The notes beneath the pieces were generated by a model. The model made no database searches, was not told the DNA's origin, and saw nothing but the letters and a program-made list of their open reading frames with translations. Shown here piece after piece: positions 62,650 to 64,000 of a stretch of DNA of 64,000 bases. The stretch lies in contig OY292274.1 in NCBI GenBank assembly GCA_958496175.1, positions 50,416,630-50,480,629 on the forward strand, in the 5' to 3' direction. A program made the translations under genes and the position numbers. This DNA is from Sisyra terminalis. Lineage: Eukaryota; Arthropoda; Insecta; Neuroptera; Sisyridae. Position 1 is the stretch's first letter; each line of letters starts with the position of its first letter.

Positions 62650-62795
62650 TATTTATCATTTACAGTAGCTTATGAGCTACTAAGGTCTTTAACGGCTCTA
62701 GGGTTTATAAAATCCGTAAACTGAGAAATACTGAAAGTTGCCTGTTACAAGATTTGACCCAATGCCTATCGGCTTTGGAGCGGTCACTTTAACTT
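62650..62795 (-). mobile_element. tRNA-Ser-like SINE, copy 7 (5'-truncated)
   Basis: The minus strand starts at AAGTTAAAGTGACCGCTCCA, so most of the A box is gone. Then come AAGCCGATAGGCATTGGGTC and AAATCTTG (B-box remnant), spacer TTTCTCAGTTTACGGATTTT, body CCTAGAGCCGTTAAAGACCT and tail CTACTGTAAATGATAAATAA. Confidence 0.85.
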
Positions 62796-64000
62796 ATAAA
62801 ATTCAAATTTTAAAAAATACAAATCTTCTTTTAGACAAACTTCCGCTCATATTATAACAAATTTTTAGTCCATATATTTTAATCCAAATAAAAGCCTACT
62901 TTAAATATAATTTTTTGGATTGTTTGTAATAATTTTGTAACACTTCAAAAAAAAATTTTTTTTTAAATGCAAGTGAATTTCCAAATTTTATAACGTTATC
63001 AGTATTTTTTAAGGAATTCTTTTTTCAAATATTTATTCTTAGTTATTTTAAAATGATATACTATTTAAGCCCTTTAGAAAAACATCATTTCATTGATTAA
63101 CTTTTCCGCTAAAAAAAAGAATAAAGAACACTTTATAAATTTGTTTTTTTTATTATTTAAAAAATGCAATAAAACAAATGAATGAAAAACCTTACTCAAT
63201 CCATTCCTTTGAATGAAACTTTTTACAAAAAGAAAAGAATTGAGTATTATATCACCATGCTCCATTTCAAATCAATTGCAAAAGAATTAAAATTTACCTC
63301 TTTTATTTCTTAAAACAAAGATTTAACACAAATTCAATTACAAAGAAATTTAATTAAAATATGATGACAAAACATTTTTTCTCCATCTGAAGTTTCTTAC
63401 CTTCTTTGCTAATATAATTACATAGTTGTATACCTCTTTTCTCTTCAGCAACTAAAGCAGCGTTTTTTTTTTCACTCCTATTTATTTCTTTGATAGAATG
63501 GAAATCCTACATCCTCGAACAATGCAATTGGAGTGAAAGCTTGCATTACATATTATGTACGTTCTATCAATCAATAGTTATAGCGTTTTTGAATCGTATT
63601 TTAAATTGTAATTACTTTGCCCAAATTTGGTGGGTCTTAGATGAGATGTTACGAGTATCCATATAGAAATAATCAAATAAGACTTGAAAAATAAATTAAA
63701 TTCCCAGCTGGGTAATGTGATTACTAGAGATAACTTCTTTTTACTTTCACATAATACGATATGAGTAAACGTAAATAATATAATCGATTAAATAAATTCA
63801 ATCATTTTGAAATGAGACATTTTTCCATTAGTATTTTCATATTTTTGTTGCGATTAGATGAAAGCAAATACGATTTACCTATTTTTCAAATATGTTTCAG
63901 CAAACTAAAATTTCCGTAAGCAAATATTGAAAAAAAGGAATGAAATTCAAAGGTTTCATCACGTATTTTATATATTTAATCTATTTATTTTAATCTAATA
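62796..64000. other. AT-rich non-coding stretch
   Basis: Nothing recognised. The 63-codon minus frame at 63,074-63,265 is low-complexity. A pyrimidine-rich acceptor-like ttttctcttcag ends at 63,448 (+), and a donor-like AAG/GTAAGA lies on the minus strand near 63,403. Neither has a partner. Confidence 0.45.

Overview
This is an AT-rich eukaryotic window (roughly three quarters A+T by eye) with no complete protein-coding gene and no prokaryotic features: no operons, no ribosome-binding-site/ORF pairs and no CRISPR. The longest reading frame is 124 codons and is the antisense shadow of a decayed retrotransposon. The transposon content (Jockey-type LINEs, RNase H-bearing LINEs, LINEs with an AAG-rich 3' tail, a tRNA-derived SINE, a hAT-like MITE) suggests an arthropod, most likely an insect. 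I cannot name the species. The window reads as intergenic or deep intronic DNA.

Layout. Seven pieces of non-LTR retrotransposon ORF2 can be read as broken protein: 1.38-1.87 kb (+), 4.44-4.72 kb (+), 9.87-10.41 kb (-, RNase H plus C-terminal tail), 28.11-29.15 kb (+, reverse transcriptase to 3' tail), 30.61-31.08 kb (+, Jockey clade), 43.02-43.30 kb (-) and 48.04-48.50 kb (-). All are 3' ends, as expected of 5'-truncated LINE copies. Seven copies of one tRNA-Ser-like SINE lie at 18.86, 19.23 (-), 28.94, 54.17, 56.20, 56.74 (-) and 62.65 kb (-). Four of these form two head-to-head inverted pairs. The copy at 28.94 kb sits inside the LINE at 28.11-29.15 kb. A 222-bp hAT-like MITE with an 8-bp target duplication is at 31.93-32.15 kb, and a second, less certain MITE rich in ATCGAT is at 58.04-58.52 kb. 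A further repeat occurs in opposite orientation at 11.36 and 55.46 kb.

Possible host signal is limited. A CpG-rich, less AT-biased block at 46.74-47.62 kb could be a promoter or regulatory element. Two short segments with splice-like borders could be small exons (37,298-37,360 on -, 33,362-33,416 on +). One site at about 39,764 on - has the acceptor-then-donor form of a recursive splice site. A group of GAA/TTC heat-shock-element-like units lies at 14.28-14.45 kb. These are hypotheses from pattern only. No coherent new gene system was found; the best supported novelty is the SINE family and its nested insertion.
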